Positions 26,044-34,922 of a stretch of DNA of 64,000 nt are shown piece after piece (the first letter of the stretch is position 1; each line of letters opens with the position of its first letter). The stretch comes from Vagococcus sp. CY52-2 (GTDB taxonomy: Bacteria > Bacillota > Bacilli > Lactobacillales > Vagococcaceae). The DNA lies in assembly GCF_022655055.1 (NCBI RefSeq), contig NZ_CP093384.1:186001-250000 (forward strand). The letters run 5' to 3'. Under the pieces are notes generated by a model that was not told the origin of the DNA, made no database searches, and was given only the letters and a program-made list of their open reading frames with translations. The position numbers and the translations under genes are program-made.

Positions 26044-26628
26044 TTGCAGTTGCAGTTTGCTCGCCAGTGCGGTGATATTTACCGCCGGGTACACTGGAAT
26101 AACCGAGGTTACAAGTCTATTGTTTGGAGATGCGTCAGCCGTTTGGAGGAAAAAGGATCTGAATGTACTGCCCCTACCATAAACGAGGAAACATTGCAGA
26201 CAGCAGTGGTTAAGGCTATTAACGAACTTTTGGCTAACAAAGAACCCTTCCTCCAGGCGTTGCAGAAAAACATAGCTACTATACTTAATGAAGAAAATGA
26301 TAATGCCACCAATGATATTGATAGCAAATTGGAAGAATTACAACAACAGCTTCTTATCCAAGCAAAATCCAAGAATGACTATGAAGATGTGGCTGATGAA
26401 ATCTACCACCTTCGAGAATTGAAGCAAAATGCACTTGTTGAAAATGCAGAGCGTGAAGGAAAAAGGCAACGAATCGCTGAAATGACTGATTTCTTTAATG
26501 AACAATCCTGTGAGTTAGAGGAATATGATGAGCAGTTAGTAAGGAGGCTTATAGAAAAAGTTACGGTATTTCATGATAAGTTCGCCGTTGAATTCAAATC
26601 AGGAGTCGAGATTGATGTAGAAGGGTAA
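26044..26628 (+). pseudogene. C-terminal part of a large serine recombinase
   Basis: About 190 residues matching the end of a large serine recombinase: half of the recombinase zinc ribbon (CGDIYRRVHWNNRGYKSIVW with one Cys pair), TINEETLQTAVVKAINELL, then a long coiled coil (LEELQQQLLIQAKSKNDYED) and LVRRLIEKVTVFHDKFAVEF at the end. The catalytic serine domain is absent, so it is not functional. It marks the edge of the element from which the resistance genes came. Confidence 0.75.
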
Positions 26629-26656
26629 TCTTTAGAAAGAGAACAGAAGAATTATA

Positions 26657-26685
26657 TTGGATTTTTAAAGATAATATGATATAAT
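26657..26685 (+). promoter_or_regulatory. Promoter of the lsa(E) leader
   Basis: TTGGAT and TATAAT separated by exactly 17 bases, with TG at the extended -10 position. The transcript would begin just before the leader mini-ORF. Confidence 0.75.
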
Positions 26686-26707
26686 AAAACGACTTGGAGG
26701 TGGAAGA

Positions 26708-26728
26708 ATGTATAACTTTTCTTGCTAA
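26708..26728 (+). CDS. lsa(E) leader peptide MYNFSC
   Basis: A six-codon frame (MYNFSC) with GGAGG seven bases before its ATG, located between the promoter and the attenuator hairpins. Its codons overlap the sequence TTTCTTGC, which can pair with a downstream segment. The layout fits a ribosome-stalling leader for an antibiotic-resistance ABC-F gene. Confidence 0.6.
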   Translation: MYNFSC

Positions 26729-26914
26729 TTATATGATGCATAATAAGATATTTAAAGAAACGGCTATAGAACCGTTTGTTTTGTTATGCAAATTGCAAGA
26801 AAGTTAAGTATTCTACACTCAATAATACATTACAGTAACCTTATGTTATGTATAACAAAAGGTAATAATAGTATTTGTTTTTGAGCCGTAAGAATTTACT
26901 TTCTTGCGGCTTTT
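26718..26914 (+). promoter_or_regulatory. Attenuator controlling lsa(E)
   Basis: Four pairing segments are visible. Segment 1 (TTTCTTGC, 26718-26725, inside the leader ORF) can pair with segment 2 (GCAAGAAA, 26795-26802). Segment 2 extended (GCAAGAAAGT, 26795-26804) can pair perfectly instead with ACTTTCTTGC at 26898-26907. That sequence is also the loop and 3' arm of a terminator (GCCGTAAGAA / TTCTTGCGGC, then TTTTAAT, 26885-26914). A separate hairpin (AAACGG / CCGTTT) lies between. A ribosome stalled on the leader would free segment 2 and prevent termination. Confidence 0.75.
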
Positions 26915-27070
26915 AATATTTGTAAAAGAAAGGAAGATAAACGTGATAGACAATGATACTATGTCATTCATGACAAAATCCTTGCAGAGTTGGATAACAT
27001 TATAGAGTAATTAATGCCGAAAACCGACTTTGCTTATAAAATTTTTATAATGTAAAGGAGGAAGAAATAT

Positions 27071-28555
27071 ATGTCCTTAATAAATGTTTCAAATCTAACT
27101 TTTTCATATGAAGGAAGTTATGACAATATTTTTGAAAATGTAAGTTTTCAGATAGATACAGATTGGAAACTCGGTTTTATTGGAAGAAACGGACGCGGTA
27201 AAACTACTTTCTTAAATTTACTGCTTGGCAAATATGCGTATTCCGGCAATATAAGTTCTACAGTTAAGTTTGAGTATTTTCCTTATGATGTGGAAGATAA
27301 GAGTCTATATACAATTGAAGTAATGAAGAGTATTTGTACGGAATGTATGGATTGGGAGATTTTTCGTGAAATATCATTGCTTGATGTTCAAGAAGATGCT
27401 TTATATCGTCCGTTTAATACATTGTCAAATGGTGAGCAAACAAAGGTCCTTCTTGCAGCTTTATTCCTTACAGCGAGTTGTTTCCTGCTTATTGATGAAC
27501 CTACAAACCATCTTGACATCGATGCACGTAATGTAGTGCAAAACTATTTGAAACGCAAGAAGGGGTTTATTTTGGTATCTCATGATAGAAGCTTACTTGA
27601 TCAATGTGTTGACCATATACTATCTATCAATAAAACGAATATCGAAATCCAAAAGGGAAATTTTACTTCTTGGTGGGAGAACAAAACGTTACAAGATAAT
27701 TTTGAACTGGCAGAAAACAAGAAACTCCTTAAAGAAATAGGAAGGTTGTCTTATGCAGCAAAACGTAGTTCAAACTGGTCAAATAAAGTAGAAAAAAGTA
27801 AATATGGAACAACAAATTCTGGTTCAAAACTGGATAAGGGTTATGTTGGACATAAGGCTGCAAAAGCGATGAAACGTGCCAAAAATATTGAGTCAAGACA
27901 TCAGGAAGCCGTTTTACAAAAATCAGAACTGCTCCACAACATTGAACAATATGATGACTTAAAAATTTCACCACTTGAATTTCACAAAGAGTGCTTAATA
28001 GAAGCGAATGATTTATCATTGTCTTATGGAGATAAAGAAGTATGCAGTAATCTTAATTTCAGAGTCAATATTGGTGATAGAGTTGCCATTATCGGAAAAA
28101 ATGGGAGTGGTAAGTCTAGTATCCTAAAATTGATTAATGGAGATGATATTAAATTTACCGGAAATTTTATGCTAGCAAGTGGACTAAAAATTTCTTATAT
28201 TTCGCAAGATACTTCATATTTAAAAGGTAATCTATCTGAATTTGCCTATAATAATAAGATCGATGAAACTCTATTTAAAACGATTCTTCGTAAACTGGAT
28301 TTTAATAGAGAGCAGTTTGATAAGAACATGGTGGATTTTAGTGCTGGTCAGAAAAAGAAAGTACTAATTGCTAAAAGCCTTTGTGAAAGTGCACATTTGT
28401 ATATATGGGATGAGCCATTGAACTATATTGATATTTTTTCACGTATCCAAATTGAAAAAATGATTTTGGAATATTGTCCTACACTATTGTTTGTGGAGCA
28501 TGATGATGCTTTTTGCAATAACATTTGTACGAAAAATATTAATTTAGGTTTGTAG
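27071..28555 (+). CDS. lsa(E): ABC-F ribosome-protection protein Lsa(E)
   Basis: 494 residues with two ATP-binding domains and no membrane segment. Domain 1: Walker A GRNGRGKTT, signature LSNGEQTKV, Walker B LLIDEPTNHLD. Domain 2: GKNGSGKSS, FSAGQKKKV, YIWDEPLNYID. The linker of about 80 basic residues is the antibiotic-resistance domain that reaches the ribosomal peptidyl-transferase centre. AAAGGAGG precedes the ATG. Lsa(E) confers resistance to lincosamides, pleuromutilins and streptogramin A. Sequence and coupling to lnu(B) identify this variant. Confidence 0.96.
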   Translation: MSLINVSNLTFSYEGSYDNIFENVSFQIDTDWKLGFIGRNGRGKTTFLNLLLGKYAYSGNISSTVKFEYFPYDVEDKSLYTIEVMKSICTECMDWEIFREISLLDVQEDALYRPFNTLSNGEQTKVLLAALFLTASCFLLIDEPTNHLDIDARNVVQNYLKRKKGFILVSHDRSLLDQCVDHILSINKTNIEIQKGNFTSWWENKTLQDNFELAENKKLLKEIGRLSYAAKRSSNWSNKVEKSKYGTTNSGSKLDKGYVGHKAAKAMKRAKNIESRHQEAVLQKSELLHNIEQYDDLKISPLEFHKECLIEANDLSLSYGDKEVCSNLNFRVNIGDRVAIIGKNGSGKSSILKLINGDDIKFTGNFMLASGLKISYISQDTSYLKGNLSEFAYNNKIDETLFKTILRKLDFNREQFDKNMVDFSAGQKKKVLIAKSLCESAHLYIWDEPLNYIDIFSRIQIEKMILEYCPTLLFVEHDDAFCNNICTKNINLGL

Positions 28556-28608
28556 AGATTTTGAGTTGCCACAATAACTAAAAGATATTTACATGAAAGG
28601 GTGAAGAA

Positions 28609-29412
28609 ATGTTAAAACAAAAAGAATTAATTGCAAACGTTAAGAATCTTACTGAGTCAGATGAACGAATTACAGCTTGTATGATGTATGGATCGTTTAC
28701 CAAAGGAGAAGGTGACCAATACTCTGATATAGAGTTCTATATATTTTTGAAAGATAGTATAACCTCGAACTTTGATTCATCCAACTGGTTGTTTGACGTA
28801 GCTCCGTACTTGATGCTTTATAAAAATGAGTACGGAACAGAGGTAGTTATTTTTGATAATCTTATACGTGGGGAATTTCATTTCCTTTCTGAAAAAGATA
28901 TGAACATAATCCCCTCGTTTAAAGATTCAGGTTATATTCCTGATACGAAGGCTATGCTTATTTACGATGAAACAGGGCAATTAGAAAATTATTTATCAGA
29001 GATAAGTGGTGCAAGACCAAATAGACTTACTGAAGAAAATGCTAATTTTTTGTTGTGTAATTTCTCTAATCTATGGTTGATGGGAATCAACGTTCTAAAA
29101 AGAGGAGAATATGCTCGTTCATTAGAACTCTTATCACAACTTCAAAAAAATACACTACAACTTATACGTATGGCAGAAAAAAATGCTGATAATTGGCTAA
29201 ACATGAGTAAAAACCTTGAAAAAGAAATTAGCCTTGAAAATTATAAAAAATTTGCAAAGACCACTGCTCGATTAGATAAGGTAGAATTATTTGAAGCCTA
29301 TAAAAATTCTTTGCTATTAGTTATGGATTTGCAAAGTCACCTTATTGAACAATACAACTTAAAAGTTACACATGACATTTTAGAAAGATTGTTGAATTAC
29401 ATTAGTGAATAG
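28609..29412 (+). CDS. lnu(B): Lincosamide nucleotidyltransferase Lnu(B)
   Basis: 267 residues of the nucleotidyltransferase fold. The metal-binding signature GSFTKGEGDQYSDIEFYIF lies near residues 27-45 and a helical C-terminal domain follows. It transfers a nucleotide to lincomycin and clindamycin. It starts 53 bases after lsa(E) with GAAAGGGTG before the ATG; this order is the well-known lsa(E)-lnu(B) cassette of enterococci, staphylococci and streptococci. It probably shares the lsa(E) transcript. Confidence 0.96.
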   Translation: MLKQKELIANVKNLTESDERITACMMYGSFTKGEGDQYSDIEFYIFLKDSITSNFDSSNWLFDVAPYLMLYKNEYGTEVVIFDNLIRGEFHFLSEKDMNIIPSFKDSGYIPDTKAMLIYDETGQLENYLSEISGARPNRLTEENANFLLCNFSNLWLMGINVLKRGEYARSLELLSQLQKNTLQLIRMAEKNADNWLNMSKNLEKEISLENYKKFAKTTARLDKVELFEAYKNSLLLVMDLQSHLIEQYNLKVTHDILERLLNYISE

Positions 29413-29675
29413 GAGAGTAACGTTATTCACAGTATTGGGTACTGAAAATTAACAGCATACCTCAGTTTTTCAAAAAACAGCGAAGCCTATGGATATGTTC
29501 CCGTCTACCGATAGTGCAAAAAGTGTCGTGGATATGTTTCCGAGAACGGACATACACAAATGACATTCATTCTGTCCTCTCAATCCATATTGAATGTGTG
29601 ACTGTTTTAAGTAAGTAAGGAAAACATAAAAAAACGGGCTCTTTGTCAAATCGGACTGATGAGACAAATATTGAA

Positions 29676-29718
29676 GATGATGAATTTGAGAATTTTCTCA
29701 AATTCATCATCTTTTTTT
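29676..29718 (+). terminator. Strong hairpin downstream of lnu(B)
   Basis: A 17-bp perfect stem (GATGATGAATTTGAGAA / TTCTCAAATTCATCATC) with two-base loop, followed by TTTTTTT. It lies at the end of the ISL3 remnant and can end transcription from lnu(B). The 260 bases before it hold no gene. Confidence 0.75.
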
Positions 29719-29720
29719 AG

Positions 29721-29948
29721 TTATTCAATTGTGACAAGGTCGTTTATCATAAAAATTCTTATCTTCATATTACTAAAAGATTTGAAGCCATAAGATACTC
29801 TTTTTAATATCTTAATATGAGTATTTTTAGCTTCTATTTTTCCGTTAGAATACTTATACGTTAAGCATTACGAATCCCTTCTTCATAATTAATCAGATTT
29901 TCAATCTTCTGTTTAAATAGTGGATCTAAGGTAGTCGGTAAGTTCTTT
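29721..29948 (-). pseudogene. ISL3-family transposase, 3' remnant
   Basis: The minus strand, across one frame change, gives LPTTLDPLFKQKIENLINYE followed by a YSNGKIEAKNTHIK-like stretch and VSYGFKSFSNMKIRIF, the characteristic C-terminus of ISL3 transposases. The 5' part is cut off by the second IS1216. Confidence 0.6.
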
Positions 29949-30757
29949 GGTTCTGTTGCAAAGTTTTAAATAAAGAATAAAATCCCTTACGGTATCTATG
30001 ATTTAAGCTGGGATTCCCAATAATACCTTGATTTCAGTACAGACCGAAAACCCGAAGAGAGTGCCTTCTTTTCGGGTTTTCTTATATAATCCTCGAATGG
30101 CTTCCATGCCTTTAATCGTGGTAGAGGCAGTGCGTAAACTTCGATAGAATTTATTGCGTCTCTTTACTGGACGATGGTCTTGTTCAATCAAATTATTCAG
30201 GTATTTAATGGTACGATGTTCTGTCCCTTGATAAAAGCCGTATTCTTTTAGTTTCTTAAAGGCACTTGTAATAGAGGGGGCTTTATCTGTGACTACAACC
30301 TTCGGTTCATCAAACTGCTTCACTAACCGCTTAAGAAAAGCATAGGCTGCTTGTGTGTCCCGTTTTTTACGTAACCAAATATCCAAGGTTAAACCATCTG
30401 CATCGATGGCTCGATACAAATAATGCCATTTTCCTTTAATTTTGATGTACGTTTCATCCATTTTCCATGAATAAAAGGATTTTTTATTTTTCTTTTTCCA
30501 AATTTGATAGAGTAGTTTGCCATATTCTTGCACCCAACGATAAATCGTCGTATGAGAAACGTTAATGCCACGATCATATAAGATTTCTTGAACTTCACGA
30601 TAGCTAAGGTTATAACGAAGATAGTAGCCCACGGCTACAATAATCACATCCTGCTGAAATTGCTTTCCTTTAAAATGATTCATCGTCATTCCTCCTGCTA
30701 TCTTTTTCTATTATTCTACCTTATTTGATAGTAGATTTAAAACTTTGCAACAGAACC
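29949..30757 (-). mobile_element. IS1216-type element (IS6 family), copy 2
   Basis: 809 bp with the same terminal repeats, encoding the same 228-residue transposase as copy 1 and in the same orientation. Flanking octamers (AGTTCTTT and CAGCGGGG) do not match each other or those of copy 1. The segment between the copies is 4.1 kb and carries lsa(E) and lnu(B). Confidence 0.96.
30003..30689 (-). CDS. IS1216-type transposase, copy 2
   Basis: The 228-residue protein is identical to the one in copy 1, including the DDE residues in WKMDETYIKI, VVTDKAPS and IEQDHRPVKR. Identity of both copies implies recent arrival or gene conversion. A GGAGGAATG ribosome site precedes the start inside the element. 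Confidence 0.97.
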   Translation of the reverse strand: MTMNHFKGKQFQQDVIIVAVGYYLRYNLSYREVQEILYDRGINVSHTTIYRWVQEYGKLLYQIWKKKNKKSFYSWKMDETYIKIKGKWHYLYRAIDADGLTLDIWLRKKRDTQAAYAFLKRLVKQFDEPKVVVTDKAPSITSAFKKLKEYGFYQGTEHRTIKYLNNLIEQDHRPVKRRNKFYRSLRTASTTIKGMEAIRGLYKKTRKEGTLFGFSVCTEIKVLLGIPA

Positions 30758-31047
30758 CAGCGGGGGAAATAGTTAAATCACCAGCTAATAAAGGAAAAGA
30801 AAAGTTACAAGAGATGGTAGGTAAGTGGGGAGTTGTACCAGGAGATAGTTTCTTTACAATTGTTTCAGATAGTGAAGTGGAAATCTTCAGAGGACCAGGT
30901 GAACCAATTGAGAAAAAACAAGTGGAAGAGGTAACACTTGATGGCAATACGCTTACTATTGTTTTGGCGGATAAAACAATGACGTTAGAATTAATTGATG
31001 ATCAAACGATTAAAATGGGAGAAACAACGTATAAGAAAATTGAGTAA
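30758..31047 (+). pseudogene. Gene body cut off at its 5' end by IS1216
   Basis: An open frame continuous with the IS end encodes PAGEIVKSPANKGKEKLQEM then VGKWGVVPGDSFFTIVSDSE, DGNTLTIVLADKTMTLELID and TYKKIE. It looks like a small beta-rich extracytoplasmic domain, perhaps a lipoprotein whose signal peptide was lost to the insertion. The formal ATG inside the IS end has no ribosome site. The 370 bases that follow hold no gene other than a likely promoter near 31340. Confidence 0.5.
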
Positions 31048-31418
31048 GACCTGCTATATGAATTACTGTAAGAGTTTATTAAATCATTTATCTATCAATA
31101 TTTATTGAGAAAACGACTCTGTATTAACCAGTCTGTAGGATATTTATTGACAGGAAGAATGTTCTTTAACACGCAAAAGACGATAGATGAAGAGTAATCA
31201 TTATTCAAATGTAAATGGAATTAATTGATTGAATTAAGAGTTTTTGGGATGATGTCTATCTTAGTTTTTTATTAGTTATTATGAGGTAGCTATTAATCTA
31301 TTTTTTTAAGTATAGGTATCTTGTCTTTTTTGTTCTATTTTAGTGTATAATTAATTACATATTTATCAAAAAAATATAGAATTATATTAATCATAAAAGA
31401 TACATGAGGTTATCCGAA

Positions 31419-32675
31419 ATGAAAAAGAAAAAACGTGTGAGGATATCTAAAATAAAGAATAAAAAATATAAGAAACTAAGTAAATCTTGGAAACGATTTA
31501 TTATTTCATTTTTTCTAATAATTAGTTTAGTCAGTGCCTATTTATTTTTCAAAGCATATCATTATATTAATGATATACCTGAGGCACAAAATATCACTCA
31601 AGAAGAGATCTATCTTCTCACTAAGATTGAAGAGACAGATACCAGATTAATAAGAGCTTTAAAAAATAATGCATTTGAGTCGTGGTTATATGAAGCAAAT
31701 GATGAAAAAGTTAAACAACTATCTAAAAATGAAGCATCACTATTAGAAGTAATGGAGGGAAAAACAGCTATTTCAGATATTGATGCTACTATGGTGAATC
31801 TAAAGAAACATATCGACATTATAGAAGATGAAGATATTGAAGAATTGTATATTATGTACTACAGAAGTGTCCTACCGAGACAATATAATAAATTAAGGGA
31901 TATCTTTCAAGAAGCAACTGTTACAAATGCTGAAAAGATGAGTACAGATGGACAAGAATTACTAAATTTATTGAACAAAATATATAATCAAGAAGGGATG
32001 CTAACAGTCACAAATGAGCAAAGCTTTCAAAAATCTGTTAGTTTATTAGATGAAATAAATGACAATATAATTGAAGCAAATAACATTAAACATCAAGTTT
32101 ATTCTTATCGTAATCTTTTAGAAGCTATACCCGCACCGAATACTAAATTTGGAATGGAACTAAGTGGATATGTTGATTTGGCAAATAATTATCTTCAGTC
32201 AAAAACTATGGAAGAGGAGTTTAAAAGAAAATATAGTGACCTTCAATCTAATTTAGAAACTAACGAGAAACTAATTAAAAAATCAGTCGACATGCCAGAT
32301 TTAGTTGGGATGACTGTTAGAGAAGCTAAGCAAGAAATGAACCAATTAAACTTAAATTTAAGTATACAAGGTTATACTAACACGACGTATAAAAATGGTG
32401 AAACAGCCCCTGATGATATCCGTGATACGGAAAGTTGGGATAGGGATGAAAAAGATAAAATTTTAAAACAAGAACCTTCACCTCAAACCTATCAATTTAT
32501 TGTTAAAGGATCTACCATCCAAGTAGTAGTGGAGAATCAACCTATTGTCAAAAAAGCATTTTCTTCAGAATCGAGTAGCTTGTCTACTTCGTCTTCTACC
32601 TCTACTTCTATCTCTTCGACAACTAGTGAAACTACCTCACCCAGTACAGAGGAGACAACAGAATCAAGTGATTAA
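31419..32675 (+). CDS. Membrane-anchored PASTA-domain protein
   Basis: About 418 residues: a very basic cytoplasmic start, one membrane helix (FIISFFLIISLVSAYLFFKA), about 240 helical extracellular residues, one PASTA-type domain (MPDLVGMTVREAKQEMNQLN, then IQGYTNTTYKNG and QEPSPQTYQFIVKGSTIQVV), and a tail of Ser, Thr and Glu that could cross the cell wall. ATG 31419 has GAGGT eight bases upstream; an ATG five codons earlier has none. PASTA domains bind muropeptides or stabilise PBP partners. The next gene is a PBP-like enzyme, so the two probably act together. Confidence 0.8.
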   Translation: MKKKKRVRISKIKNKKYKKLSKSWKRFIISFFLIISLVSAYLFFKAYHYINDIPEAQNITQEEIYLLTKIEETDTRLIRALKNNAFESWLYEANDEKVKQLSKNEASLLEVMEGKTAISDIDATMVNLKKHIDIIEDEDIEELYIMYYRSVLPRQYNKLRDIFQEATVTNAEKMSTDGQELLNLLNKIYNQEGMLTVTNEQSFQKSVSLLDEINDNIIEANNIKHQVYSYRNLLEAIPAPNTKFGMELSGYVDLANNYLQSKTMEEEFKRKYSDLQSNLETNEKLIKKSVDMPDLVGMTVREAKQEMNQLNLNLSIQGYTNTTYKNGETAPDDIRDTESWDRDEKDKILKQEPSPQTYQFIVKGSTIQVVVENQPIVKKAFSSESSSLSTSSSTSTSISSTTSETTSPSTEETTESSD

Positions 32676-32730
32676 TCATGTTGTTATTTATAAACAGTAT
32701 GGTTAATAAATAGGAAAAAGGAGGTCTACA

Positions 32731-32804
32731 ATGTCTAAAAAAAAGTTTCTAAGAAACGTTCAACGTTTCTTAATCGTCGCCATTTAGCCGTAATCATTCT
32801 AGGG
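32731..32804 (+). other. Frameshifted 5' end of the PBP-like gene
   Basis: AAAGGAGG followed by ATG at 32731 is a far better start than anything inside the downstream frame. ATG TCT and a run of eight As (32737-32744) lead into a frame that stops within 20 codons. One more A would join the start in frame to KRSTFLNRRHLAVIILGMVA and the rest of the PBP. Confidence 0.7.
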
Positions 32805-34922
32805 ATGGTAGCCATGATGATGATATTATCTATGTCGATAGGAACTTATAGTATGAGCAAACGATATAGTCCTTATAGTTCTTTACTTGAAATTCAAAAC
32901 ATTGATGATAAGATTACACAATCTTTCATTATTTTAGATAAAAATGGTGAACCATTAGATAAAAATAATGTCGTCGTTAAATTTGATCCAGTTCAACACA
33001 ATCCAACTTGGAATGTGAATCAATTATATTTAGATACACTACTAGCAGTAGAAGATGCTTCTTTTTATACTAGAAAAACAAATGGCTTTTCTATCAAAGA
33101 CACAATGGGGGCAGTAGTTTCTCAAGTTAGAAAGAAATTAGGGAAAAAAGTTGTTTCTAGAGGTGCTTCAACCATTGAGCAACAATTGGTTAAAATCATG
33201 GTGTTTGGTTCAAACAATAAAAATTCATTGTCAGATAAGATTATTCAATTAATTGATGCTAGAAAATTATCATTAAAATATAATCGTGATGAGATTTTAA
33301 AAGCGTATTTAAATGAATTACGTTTAACACCTAATACTGTAGGAGTTAGAGCAGCATCAATTGAGCTATTTGGTAATGATATGTCTAATATAGATAAGAA
33401 TGACCCAAAACAAGTCGCTCAAATGGCTTATATGGCTGGTTTAGGTCAATCTCCTTCAGTCTATGTTCAAGACTTTGAAAAAAGTGGAAAGGAGCGGACT
33501 CTTACTGTTCTATCTATTATGAAAGACAAAGAACTCATTAGTAAAAAAATATATGAGCAAACAGTAGACATGGTTAAAAGTGAAAATGAAGAGTTTACAT
33601 TAAAAAGATACAAACAACAAAGCACACCCAAAGAATATCAATCTTACGTTTCAAAAGTTAAAGATGAACTAAGCAGATTAAATTTACCACAAAATACAAC
33701 GATTACAGTCAAAACTTATGCAGATAGTCATCAATTAAAAGAATTGCACAATATAGTAGAGGGAACTTATCCTCAAGATGACCGATTACCTAATGGCTAT
33801 ATTGAGCATAAAGAAAGTTTGACTGCTCTTTCAGTAGTAGACACGAAAACAGGACACATCCTTGGTCTTGCAACTAATTCAGATAACCCACTCATTCCAT
33901 ATACTGCAACACGTTCATCAGGCTCTACGATTAAACCTTTACTAGATTATGCTCCAGCCGTTGAGTATGCTGGACTGACACCAAATACGAGGCAAAAGGG
34001 GAGTTCTTTCACAGTAGGCGACTGGAAAGTTAATAACTATGGCAATCAAAATTTTGGTCAGGTAAGTGCTTCTTTTGCTTTAGGCTTATCACTTAATACG
34101 GCTGCAGTAGAAGCATTTCAAATGACAAATGACCAACAAAAAAACAGCATGATGGAACCTTTGGGTTTGGCATCTTATAACCCAAAAGGCTCAACTTACA
34201 CAGCAGAGCAAGCAATTAATTATCCAACGAATGTTTTAGCATTGTCATCTGCATTTAGCGTTTTTGGAAATGACGGCGTTCGAGTTGAGCCTACAACTAT
34301 TGAAAGTATTGAAACGGACTCTGTCAAAATAAAACTTTCTGATGTTGAAAGCGAGCGAACGATGAGTTCAAGCACGACCAAAACTATAGTGAGTATGCTA
34401 AAAGAAGTGACTGGAGAGAATGGATCAGAGCCGTATGCTGGACCTAAATATACAGGTTTTAGTCAAGATACTTATGTGATGAAGTCAGGTTCAAGCAATT
34501 TTGAGAGTTCTGTACCAAACAGTCAAACTAAATCTCCAGATTCGCTTCTGGTGATGGCATCACCTGAGATTTCAATTGCTACGTGGCTAGGAAGTCCAAC
34601 CTATGTTGATGCGACTTATGCACCAACGACTTATCCACATGAGACAGCAAATCAAGGAAGAGTATATTTAATGAATAGTGCTTTTAAAGTCATGATGAAT
34701 GGTAGAGAAGCTAAATCATTTGAATTTGGAAATGAAGTTTTCAAAAGTAACCAACAATCTAATCCACTTATTCCTAAACTAGACACTTTATCTGATACTG
34801 ATTTAGACAAATTAAAGATACAAAATAAGAAAATTGATGAAAAAGATATAGACAAATATCATTCCCTTGAAGAAGATTATTTAAAAACAAAAGAAATATT
34901 AGATCAAACGTATCAAGATTAG
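32805..34922 (+). CDS. Class A PBP-like transglycosylase/transpeptidase
   Basis: Glycosyltransferase (GT51) motifs: EDASFYTRKTNGF, RGASTIEQQLVK and KYNRDEILKAYLNELRL. Transpeptidase motifs: SxxK in RSSGSTIKPLLDY, SxN in LSLNTAAVEA and a KTG-like MKSGSSNF. GT51 normally has the histidine of EDxxFxxHxG; here it is replaced (FYTRKTNG), so glycosyltransferase activity may be altered. The first frame ATG cuts into the membrane helix; the real start is probably at 32731 behind an A8 tract. It likely builds peptidoglycan together with the upstream PASTA protein. Confidence 0.85.
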   Translation: MVAMMMILSMSIGTYSMSKRYSPYSSLLEIQNIDDKITQSFIILDKNGEPLDKNNVVVKFDPVQHNPTWNVNQLYLDTLLAVEDASFYTRKTNGFSIKDTMGAVVSQVRKKLGKKVVSRGASTIEQQLVKIMVFGSNNKNSLSDKIIQLIDARKLSLKYNRDEILKAYLNELRLTPNTVGVRAASIELFGNDMSNIDKNDPKQVAQMAYMAGLGQSPSVYVQDFEKSGKERTLTVLSIMKDKELISKKIYEQTVDMVKSENEEFTLKRYKQQSTPKEYQSYVSKVKDELSRLNLPQNTTITVKTYADSHQLKELHNIVEGTYPQDDRLPNGYIEHKESLTALSVVDTKTGHILGLATNSDNPLIPYTATRSSGSTIKPLLDYAPAVEYAGLTPNTRQKGSSFTVGDWKVNNYGNQNFGQVSASFALGLSLNTAAVEAFQMTNDQQKNSMMEPLGLASYNPKGSTYTAEQAINYPTNVLALSSAFSVFGNDGVRVEPTTIESIETDSVKIKLSDVESERTMSSSTTKTIVSMLKEVTGENGSEPYAGPKYTGFSQDTYVMKSGSSNFESSVPNSQTKSPDSLLVMASPEISIATWLGSPTYVDATYAPTTYPHETANQGRVYLMNSAFKVMMNGREAKSFEFGNEVFKSNQQSNPLIPKLDTLSDTDLDKLKIQNKKIDEKDIDKYHSLEEDYLKTKEILDQTYQD

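Noticed and set aside
29470-29667. Minus-strand frame of 65 codons after lnu(B)
   Set aside because: No ribosome site and no family resemblance; it lies in the non-coding gap of the resistance unit.
23760-31050. A complete SCC-like element with ccr recombinase after rlmH
   Set aside because: No ccr gene and no second attachment copy were visible; only a RadC-type gene and small ORFs support the idea, so it is kept as a hypothesis.
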